Assembly: GCA_002162925.1 (NCBI GenBank)
Contig: MABC01000091.1
Coordinates: forward strand, 1 to 48,427
Source: Thalassotalea sp. 42_200_T64
Lineage (GTDB): Bacteria > Pseudomonadota > Gammaproteobacteria > Enterobacterales > Alteromonadaceae
Length of the DNA: 48,427 bases
Direction of reading: 5' to 3'
In this document: positions 34,910 through 45,500 of the stretch, one piece after another
How the letters are laid out: the number at the start of each line of letters is the position of its first letter
Position numbering within the stretch: the first letter of the stretch is position 1
Translations under genes and position numbers: made by a program
The notes under the pieces: generated by a model
What the model saw: the letters and a program-made list of their open reading frames with translations, nothing else
The model's database searches: none
What the model was told of the DNA's origin: nothing

Positions 34910-36850
34910 ATGAACGAACTACAAAAATTTTATCCGGTAACGGCGAAAGCTAAGGCGCATACCTACTTAGATAATCCCCAATACCAAGCACTTTATCAGC
35001 AATCTATTGATAGTCCCGATCAATTTTGGCGTGAACAAGCGAACGAATTTATCGATTGGTATAAACCGTTTGATAGCGTTACCAATGTCGATTTTGATAA
35101 CGCTGATATCGAATGGTTTAAAGGTGGGCAACTCAATGTGAGTTACAACTGTATTGATCGTCACCTGGCAACGCGCGGTGAGCAAACGGCAATTATTTTT
35201 GAAGGTGACGAAGTCACCGATGACAAACATATCACTTACAACGAGTTGCATCAACAAGTGTGTAAATTTGCCAATGTATTAAAAGCTCGCGGTGTGAAAA
35301 AAGGTGATCGGGTTTGTATCTATATGCCGATGATCCCTGAAGTCGGTTACGCCATGCTTGCCTGTGCTCGCATTGGCGCCGTACACTCTGTTGTCTTCGG
35401 TGGTTTTTCTTCGGAATCTATTAAGGCTCGTGTTCAAGCTGCCGATTGCCAAGTAGTGATCACTGCCGATCAAGGGGTTCGTGGTGGTAAAATTATCCCA
35501 TTAAAAGCGAACGTCGATAGTGCGGTTGCTGATTGTCCAAATGTTCATTCTGTCCTTGTGGTGCAAAGAACTGGTGCAGACGTACCATGGAATGAAGACA
35601 TTGATGTTAACTTCGAGCAAGCAATGAGTGAGGCATCGAGTATTTGTGAACCGGAAGTGATGGATGCGGAAGATCCGTTATTTATTTTATATACCTCAGG
35701 CTCTACTGGGGCACCAAAGGGCGTTTTGCATACTTGTGGTGGTTATATCCTATATGCAGCAGTGACTCACAAGTACGTTTTTGATTACCGTGATGGTGAC
35801 ATTTATTGGTGTACAGCAGATGCTGGTTGGATCACCGGTCACAGTTATATTTTTTATGGTCCTTTAGCAAATGGTGCCATCACCTTGATGTTTGAAGGCT
35901 TGCCTACTTACCCAACTGCAAGTCGTTGTTGGCAAGTGATTGAGAAACACAAAGTTAACGTGTTTTATACTGCGCCTACTGCTATCAGAGCATTAATGGC
36001 AAAAGGTGATGAGTTTGTCGAAGTGGCAGATTTATCTTCACTGCGTTTATTAGGCACTGTTGGCGAGCCAATTAATCCAGAAGCCTGGCATTGGTACTAT
36101 GAAATTATCGGTAAAAGCAATTGTCCAATTGTCGATACCTGGTGGCAAACAGAAACCGGTGGCATTTTAATCACTTCATTACCAGGCTCTGCCGGGATGA
36201 AACCAGGCGCGGCGGGTTTACCATTTTTTGGCGTACAACCTGTAGTCATTAATAAAGATGGCGAAGAGCTTGCGGGCGAAGCTCGAGGTGCGTTGGTGAT
36301 GAAGGGCAGTTGGCCTGGTCAAATGCGCACTATTTATGGTGATCATCAACGTTTCCACCATACCTATTTTAGTCAATATAAGGGCTATTATTTTACTGGC
36401 GACGGCGTACAACGTGATGCCGATGGTTACTATTGGATACTTGGCAGAATAGATGACGTACTCAATGTATCTGGCCATCGTTTAGGTACGGCAGAAATTG
36501 AAAGCGCATTGGTACTTCATCCAAAAATCTCTGAAGCTGCGGTAGTTGGTTACCCACACGACATAAAAGGCCAGGGCGTTTATGCCTTTGTGACCTTAAT
36601 GCACGATGAAGTCGAAAGTGAAGAACTCATTACTGAGTTGAAGGCGTTAGTGGCAAAAGAGTTAGGCAGTTTTTCAAAGCCGGATCTTATTCAATATGCG
36701 CCGGGTTTACCAAAAACTCGTTCGGGCAAAATTATGCGCCGAATTTTACGTAAAATCGCAGAAAATGAATTGACCAGTTTAGGTGACACTTCAACCTTGG
36801 CTGATCCAGCCGTGGTTGAAGACCTTATCGAAAAGCGTTTAATTCGCTAG
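34910..36850 (+). CDS. acs: Acetyl-CoA synthetase
   Basis: Acs turns acetate, ATP and CoA into acetyl-CoA through acetyl-AMP. The 646-residue protein has the adenylate-forming motif [15 protein letters not shown] near residue 260, then [31 protein letters not shown] spread over the hinge, and the C-terminal [14 protein letters not shown] with the lysine that is acetylated in relatives to switch the enzyme off. The ATG at 34910 has AGG seven bases ahead and gives the usual length. An ATG at 34892 lacks a binding site. A terminator follows. Confidence 0.97.
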   Translation: MNELQKFYPVTAKAKAHTYLDNPQYQALYQQSIDSPDQFWREQANEFIDWYKPFDSVTNVDFDNADIEWFKGGQLNVSYNCIDRHLATRGEQTAIIFEGDEVTDDKHITYNELHQQVCKFANVLKARGVKKGDRVCIYMPMIPEVGYAMLACARIGAVHSVVFGGFSSESIKARVQAADCQVVITADQGVRGGKIIPLKANVDSAVADCPNVHSVLVVQRTGADVPWNEDIDVNFEQAMSEASSICEPEVMDAEDPLFILYTSGSTGAPKGVLHTCGGYILYAAVTHKYVFDYRDGDIYWCTADAGWITGHSYIFYGPLANGAITLMFEGLPTYPTASRCWQVIEKHKVNVFYTAPTAIRALMAKGDEFVEVADLSSLRLLGTVGEPINPEAWHWYYEIIGKSNCPIVDTWWQTETGGILITSLPGSAGMKPGAAGLPFFGVQPVVINKDGEELAGEARGALVMKGSWPGQMRTIYGDHQRFHHTYFSQYKGYYFTGDGVQRDADGYYWILGRIDDVLNVSGHRLGTAEIESALVLHPKISEAAVVGYPHDIKGQGVYAFVTLMHDEVESEELITELKALVAKELGSFSKPDLIQYAPGLPKTRSGKIMRRILRKIAENELTSLGDTSTLADPAVVEDLIEKRLIR

Positions 36851-36887
36851 CTAACAGTTCTTATCCTGATTGGTATTAAACCGATAA

Positions 36888-36912
36888 GAAAGGGGCATAT
36901 TGCCCCTTTTTT
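36888..36912 (+). terminator. Intrinsic terminator after acs
   Basis: AAAGGGGCA and TGCCCCTTT form a nine-base stem with a TAT loop, followed by TTT. Confidence 0.92.
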
Positions 36913-36993
36913 ATATCTAATAGCAAAAAATTACAGCTTGATATTAAATAGTGCTTGCCAGGTGAAACGAAAAACTGCTACAACTAATCATCA

Positions 36994-37020
36994 GCTCGAA
37001 AAGAGCGGCGAGTTTTCGCC
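36994..37020 (+). promoter_or_regulatory. Adjacent small hairpins upstream of the aroF leader
   Basis: GCTC-GAAAA-GAGC is followed by GGCGA-GTTT-TCGCC. Alternatively CGAAAA (36997-37002) pairs with TTTTCG (37013-37018), which would exclude both. TATAAA at 37031-37036 is a possible -10 box, so these could be DNA sites near the promoter rather than RNA. Confidence 0.3.
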
Positions 37021-37068
37021 AGAGTGGGTATATAAACATCCTCTGACAGATTAAATTAAAAGACAGAT

Positions 37069-37125
37069 ATGCAAAACCAAAAATTAAACTTCCGATATTA
37101 TCGCTTTACCTATCTTTATTACTAA
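37069..37125 (+). CDS. Tyrosine-rich leader peptide of aroF-tyrA
   Basis: An 18-codon frame reads MQNQKLNFRYYRFTYLYY and ends in TAA. Five of the last nine codons are Tyr and one is Phe. It stands 103 bp before aroF. That composition and place are what a ribosome-stalling leader for tyrosine would show. A weak AGACAG precedes the ATG. No strong GC-rich terminator is seen between the leader and aroF, only AT-rich pairing, so the mode of control (termination or translation) is open. Confidence 0.65.
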   Translation: MQNQKLNFRYYRFTYLYY

Positions 37126-37228
37126 GCCTTGCTTGGTAACTTCTGCTTTATCTTATATTTAAAAATTTAATAACCCAATTTAATTAACAATTTTAACTAA
37201 CGACTAAACTTTTTATCGGAAAAAAATT

Positions 37229-38299
37229 ATGCAAACTAGCAAACTTAACGACGTTCATGTTAACTCGGAAGAAGTACTTATTACGCCTAATCAACTGAAG
37301 GCGAAGTTACCTTTGAGCACCTCCGGACGTGAATTTATCCTGAATTCAAGAGAAGTCATTTCTAATATTATCCATAAAAAAGATCCGCGTCTTTTAGTGA
37401 TTTCTGGCCCGTGTTCGGTCCACGATGTTGAAGCGGCAAAAGAATATGGTCGTAAACTAAAAGCCTTACATGACGAATACCAAAACACTTTATACATAGT
37501 AATGCGCGTATATTTTGAAAAACCGCGTACTACCGTCGGCTGGAAAGGTTTAATCAATGACCCTCATATGGACGGCAGTTTTGACGTCACCACAGGGCTA
37601 GAGACTGCCCGTGAATTATTGATTTACTTAACTGATTTAGGCTTACCACTGGCAACAGAGGCGCTAGATCCCATTTCACCACAGTATTTAGCCGAGCTGT
37701 TTAGCTGGTCGGCCATTGGTGCGAGAACCACAGAATCACAAACACACCGTGAGATGGCCAGTGGCTTATCTATGCCAATCGGTTTTAAAAACGGTACTAA
37801 CGGTTCACTAGGTGTGGCGATTAATGCGATGGAGTCGGCGGCCTCGCCACATAGATTCATGGGCATAAATAAAGACGGTCAGGTTTCGCTTGTTACCACT
37901 TCTGGTAACCGCGACGGTCATGTAATTTTACGTGGTGGCCAACAACCTAACTATGATTCAGTCAATGTAGCCATTTGTGAGCAAAGCCTAAGAGATGCAA
38001 ATTTAGCACAAGCGCTAGTGATTGATTGCTCGCATGCCAATTCAAGCAAAGATCATAATCGTCAGCCGTTGGTTGCTGAAAATGTGGTTAATCAAATCTG
38101 TGAAGGCAATAAATCAATTATTGGATTCATGCTAGAAAGTCATTTAAATGCCGGTAACCAAAGTTCTAATGTAGCCAAAAGTGAATTGGTCTATGGCGTG
38201 TCGGTAACCGATGCTTGTATTGACTGGCAAGCCACTGAAACATTACTGGCGCAAACCAACGAAAAGCTTGCCGATGTGCTGAGTAAACGTATCGCTTAG
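37229..38299 (+). CDS. aroF: 3-deoxy-7-phosphoheptulonate synthase (class I, AroF/G type)
   Basis: The enzyme joins phosphoenolpyruvate and erythrose 4-phosphate, the first step of the shikimate pathway. The 356-residue protein has the class I features LLVISGPCSVHD, then MRVYFEKPRTTVGWKGLINDP interrupted only by normal variation, WSAIGARTTESQTHREMASGLSMPIGFKNGT and DCSHANSSKDH. Metal and substrate residues sit in these stretches. Being upstream of tyrA and behind a tyrosine-rich leader suggests it is the tyrosine-linked isoenzyme; hence the symbol. Confidence 0.93.
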   Translation: MQTSKLNDVHVNSEEVLITPNQLKAKLPLSTSGREFILNSREVISNIIHKKDPRLLVISGPCSVHDVEAAKEYGRKLKALHDEYQNTLYIVMRVYFEKPRTTVGWKGLINDPHMDGSFDVTTGLETARELLIYLTDLGLPLATEALDPISPQYLAELFSWSAIGARTTESQTHREMASGLSMPIGFKNGTNGSLGVAINAMESAASPHRFMGINKDGQVSLVTTSGNRDGHVILRGGQQPNYDSVNVAICEQSLRDANLAQALVIDCSHANSSKDHNRQPLVAENVVNQICEGNKSIIGFMLESHLNAGNQSSNVAKSELVYGVSVTDACIDWQATETLLAQTNEKLADVLSKRIA

Positions 38300-38346
38300 C
38301 TTTTAGCAAGCCAATTAAACTAAATGAAACAATTTGATAACCACTT

Positions 38347-39474
38347 ATGACTACCTTTGAACATAAACTGCAGCAATGCCGAGATGAGATTGATCAAATA
38401 GATCAACAGCTGGTCGATCTCTTGAGCAAACGCCGAAAGGTGACTGCTCGTGTTGGCGAATTGAAAAGCCAGGTTGGCATGCCAATTTTTGCACCTCATA
38501 GAGAACAGCAATTATTGGTAAAACTGCGTAACCAGGCACGCTCAGCACAAGTATCTGAGCAGCTGATTGAAGACATCTTTCGGCGCATTATGCGCGATTC
38601 TTATTCTTCACAAGACGAGCAAGGTTATCAATGCATCAAACCCAATGCCGGTAAAATTGTGGTCATTGGTGGTAGCGGCCAGCTAGGGCGAGTATTTGTC
38701 GATTTATTTAGCCGAACCGGTTACGACGTTGCCATTATTGAAAAAGATGACTGGTATCAGGCCGAACAAACTTTTGCACAAGCAGGGTTAGTGATTGTTG
38801 CGGTACCGATTAATCTAACCGAATTGGTGATTAACAAATTAGCGTCTTTGCCTGAGCACTGCATTTTAGCGGATATTACCAGTATTAAAGATAAACCATT
38901 GGCGGCAATGTTGGCTGTACATAAGGGGCCCGTGGTTGGTTTACATCCGATGTTTGGCCCTGATGTTACCGGTTTTATCAAGCAAACCATTATCGTTTGC
39001 CACGGCAGAGACCAACAACAGTATCAATGGTTGCTCGAACAATTTTCCGTATGGGGTGCGTTAAACTACACCGTTAGTGCGCAAGAACATGATGATGCCA
39101 TGGCGATGGTGCAAGTGATGCGCCATTTCTCTACGGTAAGTTATGGCTATCATTTAATGCAGGAAAATGTTGAACTTGACCAGTTGCTGGCGATGAGTTC
39201 GCCGATTTACCGCTTAGAGCTGGCTATGGTCGGGCGTTTATTTGCCCAAGATCCTAACCTCTATACCGAGATCATTTTTTCAAACCCAGACAATGTGGTG
39301 ATGATGAAGCGCTTTGCCAATCGTTTCCTCGAGTTATTAACTTCAGTAGAAAAGGGTGATAAGCTGGATTTTGTTGACAAATTTACTCAAGTTGCCGACT
39401 GGTTTGGCGATGATGCCCAAAACTTCCTGTTAGAATCGACTTCACTTTTGGATAAAGCCCGAGAACACAAATAA
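38347..39474 (+). CDS. tyrA: Chorismate mutase / prephenate dehydrogenase (T-protein)
   Basis: TyrA turns chorismate into prephenate and then 4-hydroxyphenylpyruvate, the precursor of tyrosine. In 375 residues it has an AroQ chorismate mutase domain (1-90; CRDEIDQIDQQLVDLLSKRRKV) and an NAD-dependent dehydrogenase starting at VVIGGSGQLGRVFVDLFSRTGY. GLHPMFGPDV is the conserved active-site region. It lies 47 bp after aroF and should be on the same transcript. Confidence 0.96.
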   Translation: MTTFEHKLQQCRDEIDQIDQQLVDLLSKRRKVTARVGELKSQVGMPIFAPHREQQLLVKLRNQARSAQVSEQLIEDIFRRIMRDSYSSQDEQGYQCIKPNAGKIVVIGGSGQLGRVFVDLFSRTGYDVAIIEKDDWYQAEQTFAQAGLVIVAVPINLTELVINKLASLPEHCILADITSIKDKPLAAMLAVHKGPVVGLHPMFGPDVTGFIKQTIIVCHGRDQQQYQWLLEQFSVWGALNYTVSAQEHDDAMAMVQVMRHFSTVSYGYHLMQENVELDQLLAMSSPIYRLELAMVGRLFAQDPNLYTEIIFSNPDNVVMMKRFANRFLELLTSVEKGDKLDFVDKFTQVADWFGDDAQNFLLESTSLLDKAREHK

Positions 39475-39493
39475 CCTTGATGACACCATTTAT

Positions 39494-39997
39494 ATGGTAA
39501 AAAAGCATAATAAACCGGCTATGTTGTTGGCCTTTATCGTCAGTGTTAGTGTTGCGCTATTACTTGCAATGCAAACTGCAAATGCCAAAGGTGATACACA
39601 TCTTGGTTTGATCACTAAAAGCCAACTGATCGATAATTATGAAGATTTTTCCGAAAATTATCGTGATTATCAACCTTCAGAGGAAGAGCTTGTCGCGGTT
39701 GAGGCACTACCGGATAATTTAAATATCAAAGTGTTTTTTGGCACCTGGTGCCATGACAGTGAGCGAGAAGTCCCGCGTTTATTGCAAAGCTTTAAAAAAT
39801 CGCCTGTCAGTATTGAGTTGTATGCACTGGATACCCATAAATCTGATCCTGACGGTTTAGCAAAAGCCAATAATATCAAATATACGCCAACCATTATTGT
39901 CTATCAGCATGACAAAGAAATTATGCGGATTATCGAACGAACGGAAAACTCCTTTGGCGAAGATATCCTCAAAGCTTGGCAGCAAAATAACGGATGA
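39494..39997 (+). CDS. Exported thioredoxin-like protein with a single-cysteine active site
   Basis: The 167-residue protein has an N-terminal signal or anchor (MLLAFIVSVSVALLLAMQTANAKG, split here only by description) with a likely cleavage after ANA. The thioredoxin-like fold is suggested by FFGTWCHDSEREVPRLL and by a cis-proline region YTPTIIVYQHDKEI. The usual CxxC is CHDS, so only one cysteine remains; this favours isomerase, glutathione-linked or binding roles over disulfide reduction. It starts 19 bp after tyrA. A link to tyrosine synthesis is not evident. Confidence 0.75.
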   Translation: MVKKHNKPAMLLAFIVSVSVALLLAMQTANAKGDTHLGLITKSQLIDNYEDFSENYRDYQPSEEELVAVEALPDNLNIKVFFGTWCHDSEREVPRLLQSFKKSPVSIELYALDTHKSDPDGLAKANNIKYTPTIIVYQHDKEIMRIIERTENSFGEDILKAWQQNNG

Positions 39998-40071
39998 TTT
40001 TAAGGTAATAGCAAGCATTCAATATCCCTAGTTCAGCTTAATTAACCTGAGCTAGAGATAAGTAGGACCAG

Positions 40072-40515
40072 TTATTGTAAAGATTGCAGCGTTGCTAATA
40101 CTTCCAGTCGTAACACTTTAATTGACTGGGAAATGGCGTCATTTTGGCTCTGCTGCTGGTGCATTAATTGCCAGTTCTTTTCCCAAATTTTTTTTAATTG
40201 CTCGGCATTATGCTTCACTTCAGGTGACACGGTTTGCGCTAAACCTTGTACATACAACACATAACTCCAGCCTTTTATCGGATCTCCTTTTTCTTTATCT
40301 TCGTTGTAAAAAGCGTGGTCCACCAAGAGCTGTAATTCTGCCAGCGACATTAAAATTTGAAACGATGAGGTGCGCACATTGCGGTTGTATTCAGTTTGCT
40401 CATTACGCCAGGTATTATAGGCCAATGAGCTTACCGCGATGAAAATACTAATAATGGCAATAAGGTTATTTTGTATTTGCTGTTTTAGGCTGCGTTTTAT
40501 TGTTGAGTTTTTCAT
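40072..40515 (-). CDS. Hypothetical single-pass membrane protein
   Basis: The 147-residue protein has a basic N-terminus, one membrane segment at about residues 17-35 (NLIAIISIFIAVSSLAY), and a mostly helical soluble domain of about 110 residues rich in Gln. I do not recognise a family. It follows the AsmA-like gene on the same strand with a gap of four bases, so the two may be expressed together. Confidence 0.65.
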   Translation of the reverse strand: MKNSTIKRSLKQQIQNNLIAIISIFIAVSSLAYNTWRNEQTEYNRNVRTSSFQILMSLAELQLLVDHAFYNEDKEKGDPIKGWSYVLYVQGLAQTVSPEVKHNAEQLKKIWEKNWQLMHQQQSQNDAISQSIKVLRLEVLATLQSLQ

Positions 40516-40519
40516 GCTA

Positions 40520-41278
40520 TTACTTTTTCAATTTTTCCAGAAACTCTTTCTTCTTTTCATCGAATTGGTCACTGAACTTGTCTTTTAGCGCTTTTTTATA
40601 TTGCTTCTTCGCCGCTTTTGAAATGGCTTTGAAAATATTTGTTGATATTACCCCTGCCAGTTCACTTGCCGGCAGTCCCTGTGTCCCGCCAATGGCACCG
40701 AGTTCAACTTCTGGAATTTCAATATTGTAAGTTTTGCCATTCACTTTCGTTAAGTCTAACGTTAACGCGACGCCGGCTAGCGTTAATTTTTCAATGGCAA
40801 TGCGAGCCTCTGGTTTATCACTGCTTTTCTTTTTTTGCTCAGGTTGCGTTTGCTCAGCTTGCTCGGAACTCACCGAGATATTTTTCTTAATGGTGTTTAA
40901 TAAATGCTCAATATTGGTTTTGCCATTTTGGTCAAACTCAACAAACGCCTGTGGTTTTTTTAAGATAATCGACTCAATTATCAAGGGCGACTCGCCTAAA
41001 GACACAAGATCAAGGTCTAATGAAATTTCACCTAAATAAAAGGCTTTCGGCTGATTGAATTGACTTGGATTTGAAAAACTAACGCCATAAATTCCACCAA
41101 AGCCTTCACTGATTTGCAAATCTACGCTGTCAACCGTCACTGGTTCTCCCAGTACTTGTGCGCCTTGAATTTCTATTTGCGAACGAATGAAACCATTCCA
41201 GTCTGCAGCCGCTAAAAACCATAACATTGCGCCAAAAAACAGCAATAAGCTGGCCGCTAAAATAGCGAGTTTGTTCAT
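40520..41278 (-). CDS. AsmA-like membrane-anchored protein
   Basis: The 252-residue protein has one N-terminal membrane anchor (KLAILAASLLLFFGAMLWFL) and a periplasmic part with AsmA-family features: VTVDSVDLQISEGFGGIYGVSFSNP early, SLDLDLVSLGESPLIIESIIL, and FVEFDQNGKTNIEHLL, followed by a Lys/Gln-rich linker and a second beta-rich stretch. Long AsmA relatives carry lipids between membranes; this is a short one and its role is uncertain. The last 45 residues are highly charged and helical. Confidence 0.75.
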   Translation of the reverse strand: MNKLAILAASLLLFFGAMLWFLAAADWNGFIRSQIEIQGAQVLGEPVTVDSVDLQISEGFGGIYGVSFSNPSQFNQPKAFYLGEISLDLDLVSLGESPLIIESIILKKPQAFVEFDQNGKTNIEHLLNTIKKNISVSSEQAEQTQPEQKKKSSDKPEARIAIEKLTLAGVALTLDLTKVNGKTYNIEIPEVELGAIGGTQGLPASELAGVISTNIFKAISKAAKKQYKKALKDKFSDQFDEKKKEFLEKLKK

Positions 41279-41451
41279 CAGTATTCCTTAATATTTCGAT
41301 AAATTGGTTAAAACGTAAAGTAGCTATAACAGTATTATAGCGAACCTAAGTTTTTATTTAACTTATAAAAAATGTATTTCAGCGTATAATTATCGTTTCA
41401 AAGTGCTATTTAGGCTATATTTGAGCCAAATTTTATTGGATATTGTTTACC

Positions 41452-42540
41452 ATGGAAAACTCACCTTCATCAAGGCTACCATTAATTGTACTTTCATTGA
41501 TGCTGGCAGCCTTGCTTGTTTATTTAAATTGGCCAGAAACTGAACAGAATAATCAACATTTTTCTCGTGTTGTTTCGGTAAAAACCGCGGCGTTAATGAT
41601 GGCAGAGTTTAGTGATGAATTTGAAGCGCTCGGTACCGCCAAAGCCAACGAAGAAGTTATCATTACCGCACAATATTCAGACATTATCGAATCGATCCAT
41701 TTTGATGACGGCGACACGGTAAAAAAAGGCGATATTCTGGTTGAGTTGGCGAAGGCTGAAGAGCAGGCTAAGGTAAAAGAATATCAAGCCAACCTCGATG
41801 AATCGACCGCTCAGTTAGATCGTTTTAAAGAACTACTGAAGAAAAATGTTGGCTCTATTGCTCAACGTGATGAACAACGTGCCAAAGTTGAATCGATAAA
41901 AGCGCAGTTATTAAGTGCCAAAGCGGTTTTAGATAACTTAACCATAAGAGCGCCTTTTGATGGTCAATTAGGCTTTCGACAAGTAAGTGTTGGTGCATTA
42001 ATTGAAAATTCTGACGTGATCACCTCATTAGACGATGTTAAAACCATTAAGGTCGACTTTGCCATTCCTGAGCGGTTTTTAACTACGGTTAATGTTGGTC
42101 AGTTAATTGCGGCTACCAACGTTGCTTATCCTGGACTAAAATTTAATGGCAAAGTCACCAGTATCGCTTCCCGTGTAGATACGATAACTCGCACCATACA
42201 AATACGAGCCGAAATATCGAACCTAAACGGCAAACTTCGTCCGGGCATGTTAATGAGTATCATTGTGGAACGTAATGTTGAACGAATACTGCTATTGCCC
42301 GAAGGTGGGGTGATCCCTTTTGAAGACAGACATTTTGTGTTTGTGGTTGAAGACGATACGGCGAAAAGAGTAAATGTAGTTGTTGGACGAAGAAAACCAG
42401 GCATAGTTGAAATTGCCTCAGGTTTAGCTGAGGGGACTCAGGTGGTGGTGGAAGGGGCGTTAAAGCTTAGAGATGGTGCCAAAGTTAAGGTTAGCAATAA
42501 CACGGCTAATGGTGATGATACAGGCATGGAAATTAAGTAA
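41452..42540 (+). CDS. RND efflux periplasmic adaptor subunit
   Basis: The 362-residue adaptor has an N-terminal anchor (residues about 10-27) followed by the lipoyl/hairpin/beta-barrel order of membrane fusion proteins: ESIHFDDGDTVKKGDILVEL, a coiled hairpin at about 98-155, then NLTIRAPFDGQLGFRQVSVGALI. It links an inner-membrane RND pump to an outer-membrane channel. The ATG at 41452 is used; a TTG three codons earlier is less likely. Its stop overlaps the pump start (TAATG). Confidence 0.93.
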   Translation: MENSPSSRLPLIVLSLMLAALLVYLNWPETEQNNQHFSRVVSVKTAALMMAEFSDEFEALGTAKANEEVIITAQYSDIIESIHFDDGDTVKKGDILVELAKAEEQAKVKEYQANLDESTAQLDRFKELLKKNVGSIAQRDEQRAKVESIKAQLLSAKAVLDNLTIRAPFDGQLGFRQVSVGALIENSDVITSLDDVKTIKVDFAIPERFLTTVNVGQLIAATNVAYPGLKFNGKVTSIASRVDTITRTIQIRAEISNLNGKLRPGMLMSIIVERNVERILLLPEGGVIPFEDRHFVFVVEDDTAKRVNVVVGRRKPGIVEIASGLAEGTQVVVEGALKLRDGAKVKVSNNTANGDDTGMEIK

Positions 42541-45500
42541 TGATTTTATCTGACTTATCGGTTAAGCGCCCAGTATTTGCCACGGTTCTTAACTTATTAA
42601 TCATCACTTTTGGTATTGTCGCTTTTTTGTTGTTGCCATTGCGTGAATATCCGGATACTGACAAACCGGTAGTTACAGTTTCCACCAGTTACCCGGGTGC
42701 ATCGGCAGCTATTGTTGAAACCAAAATCACCCAAATTCTGGAAGATAAAATCAGTGGTATCGCCGGCGTTAAAAATATCAAATCTACCTCAAGAGATGGT
42801 CGCTCTCGTATTCAGATTGAGTTTGAAAACGATCGTGAAATCGATGATGCGGCCAATGATGTTCGGGATAAAATTTCCTCCGAATTAAGACGATTACCCG
42901 ATCAAGCAGATCCTCCAGAAGTACAAAAAGCCAGTGATGATGGCGACGTTATTGCCTGGTTTACGCTAACCAGTGACGTGTTTAATACGCTTGAATTAAC
43001 TGATTATGCTAACCGTTATATTGTTGACCGTTTTGCCGTGGTTAATGGTGTGTCTGAAATTATGGTTGGTGGCGGTCGCACTTATGCGATGAAAATTACC
43101 CTCAACCGACAAGCGATGGCCGCCCGAGATATTACCGTTAATGATATTGAAAACACCCTAAAAGCGGAAAACGTGGAGCTGCCCGCTGGCGATATCAAAT
43201 CAGTCGACCGGGTATTTAATGTCCGAGTGGCGCGCAGTTATAAAACCGCTGTCGATTTTTCCAATATGGTGATAACCCGCGGCGAAAATAACTCGCTGGT
43301 ACGTTTATCGGATGTTGCCGATGTTAAAATTGCCTCTGCCGACGATGAAACCATGTTCAAAGGTAATGGTCGCAATATGGTGGGCTTAGGCATCATTAAA
43401 CAATCCACGGCGAACACCATTGATGTGGTAGAAGCGGCGCGAGCCGAACTGGAAGAAGTAAAACTAAATCTTCCGGCGGGCACTACGATCACGCCCAGTT
43501 ATGATTCATCAATCTTTATTAAAGAATCGATCAGCGAAGTATATAACACGCTAGGCATTGCCATGTTGATGGTAGTTTTAGTTATCTTTATCTTTTTAGG
43601 GAATATTCGGGCAACGCTGATCCCGGCCGTTACCGTACCAGTAGCACTTATTGGTTCGATGATAGCGCTTAGTGCCCTGGGCTTTTCGATAAACCTGTTA
43701 ACCTTGTTGGCTCTGGTGTTGGCCATTGGTCTGGTGGTAGATGACTCCATTGTAGTGTTAGAGAATATTTATCGCCGCATTGAAAATGGTGAAAAACCTA
43801 TCATGGCGGCTTACCATGGTGGTCGTGAAGTGGCATTTGCTGTAGTTGCCACCACCATGGTACTGGTTGCCGTGTTTGTGCCATTAATCTTCTTAGCTGG
43901 TGATATCGGCCGCTTATTTACCGAATTTGCCTTAGCCATTGCTGCCGCAGTTATTTTCTCCAGTATTACTGCGCTGTCATTAACACCTATGATGTGTTCC
44001 AAACTGTTAAAACATCGTCAGCGTAGCTCCTCTTTTGGCCAATTACTGGACAGAGGATTTGCTAAGCTGGAAGCATCGTATGCGAACTCGTTACGATCTG
44101 TGATCAAGCAACCACTAATGATAGTGCTGGTGATGCTCCTTGCGTTTGCTAGCCTTTGGAGCATTTTAGATAAATTGCCGAGTGAATATGCGCCAAAGGA
44201 AGACCGAGGTGGGGCATTTTTAATTATGAGTGGTGCTGAAGGCGCAAGTTACGCAAATAACAGTGCCAACATGAAAAAAATCGAAGAGAAACTGTTACGC
44301 CATTATCACGAAGGTACGCTTGAGCGGGTAATAGTACGTGTGCCTGGTTTTGGTGGCACTGGTGGTATTGCCATTATCGGCTTACCCAGCTGGCATGAGC
44401 GGGACATTTCCACATTCGATTTTATTCATGACTTTAACAGTGAGCTGGCCTCTATTACCGATGTCCGTGCATTTTCGATGATGCGCGGCGGAATTGGTGG
44501 CAGAAGGGGCGGTGGTCGTCCCATCGGTTTTGTCTTGCAAGGCAACAGTTATGAAGAATTAGCGCGCTGGCGAGACATTATTTTGAGCCGGGCACAAGAA
44601 AATCCCAATATCATTTCCCTTGAGAGTGATTATAAAGAAACCTCACCACAGTTATTAATCAATATCGACAGAGCTCGCGCCGCCGATCTCGGAGTGTCGG
44701 TAGGGGATATTGGCACCACGTTAGAAACCATGTTAGGCAAACGCCGAGTTACCACATACGTGGAGCGTGGCGAAGAGTATGATGTGATTTTAGAAGGCGA
44801 TGAAAACGAATACCGCAGCCCAAGCAGTATTGACAATATATATGTGCGCTCAAATTCTACCGATCAGTTAGTAGCCATGTCTAACTTGATCAGCATTGAA
44901 GAAAGCGCTCGTGCCAAAGAGTTACGTCGTTATAATCGTTTAAAAAGCATCACCATCAGCGGTAACGTCGCCGACGGTTACACTCTGGGTGAAGCGTTAG
45001 ATTACTTAAACGAAATTGTAAAACAGGAATTACCGGTAGAGGCCGCTGTCGATTACTCTGGCCAATCGCAAAAATTAAAAGAAGGCGGTAGTTCGATGTT
45101 GATGATCTTTGGCCTGGCATTATTGATCACTTACTTGGTGTTAGCGGCACAATTTGAAAGCTTTATCCATCCGTTTGTGATCATGTTAACCGTGCCGTTG
45201 GCTTTGGTTGGCGCCTTGGCCGGTTTATACGCAATGGGGATGAGTTTGAATATTTACAGCCAAATAGGCATAGTGATGCTCATTGGCCTGGCAGCGAAAA
45301 ACGGTATTTTAATCGTCGAATTTGCCAACCAGTTACGTGATGCCGGAGAAGAGTTTACCGATGCCATTGTTAAAGGGTCGCAACAACGATTACGTCCAAT
45401 TGTGATGACGTCGTTTACTACCGTAATGAGCTCAATACCGCTAGTGATTGCTGTTGGCCCAGGGGCAGAAAGCCGCATGGTATTAGGAGTAGTAATTTTT

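Noticed and set aside
37126..37228. Strong intrinsic terminator between the Tyr leader and aroF
   Set aside because: I looked for one to complete an attenuator. Only AT-rich pairing (around TTTAATAACCCAATTTAATTAA) is visible, which is not strong enough to call.
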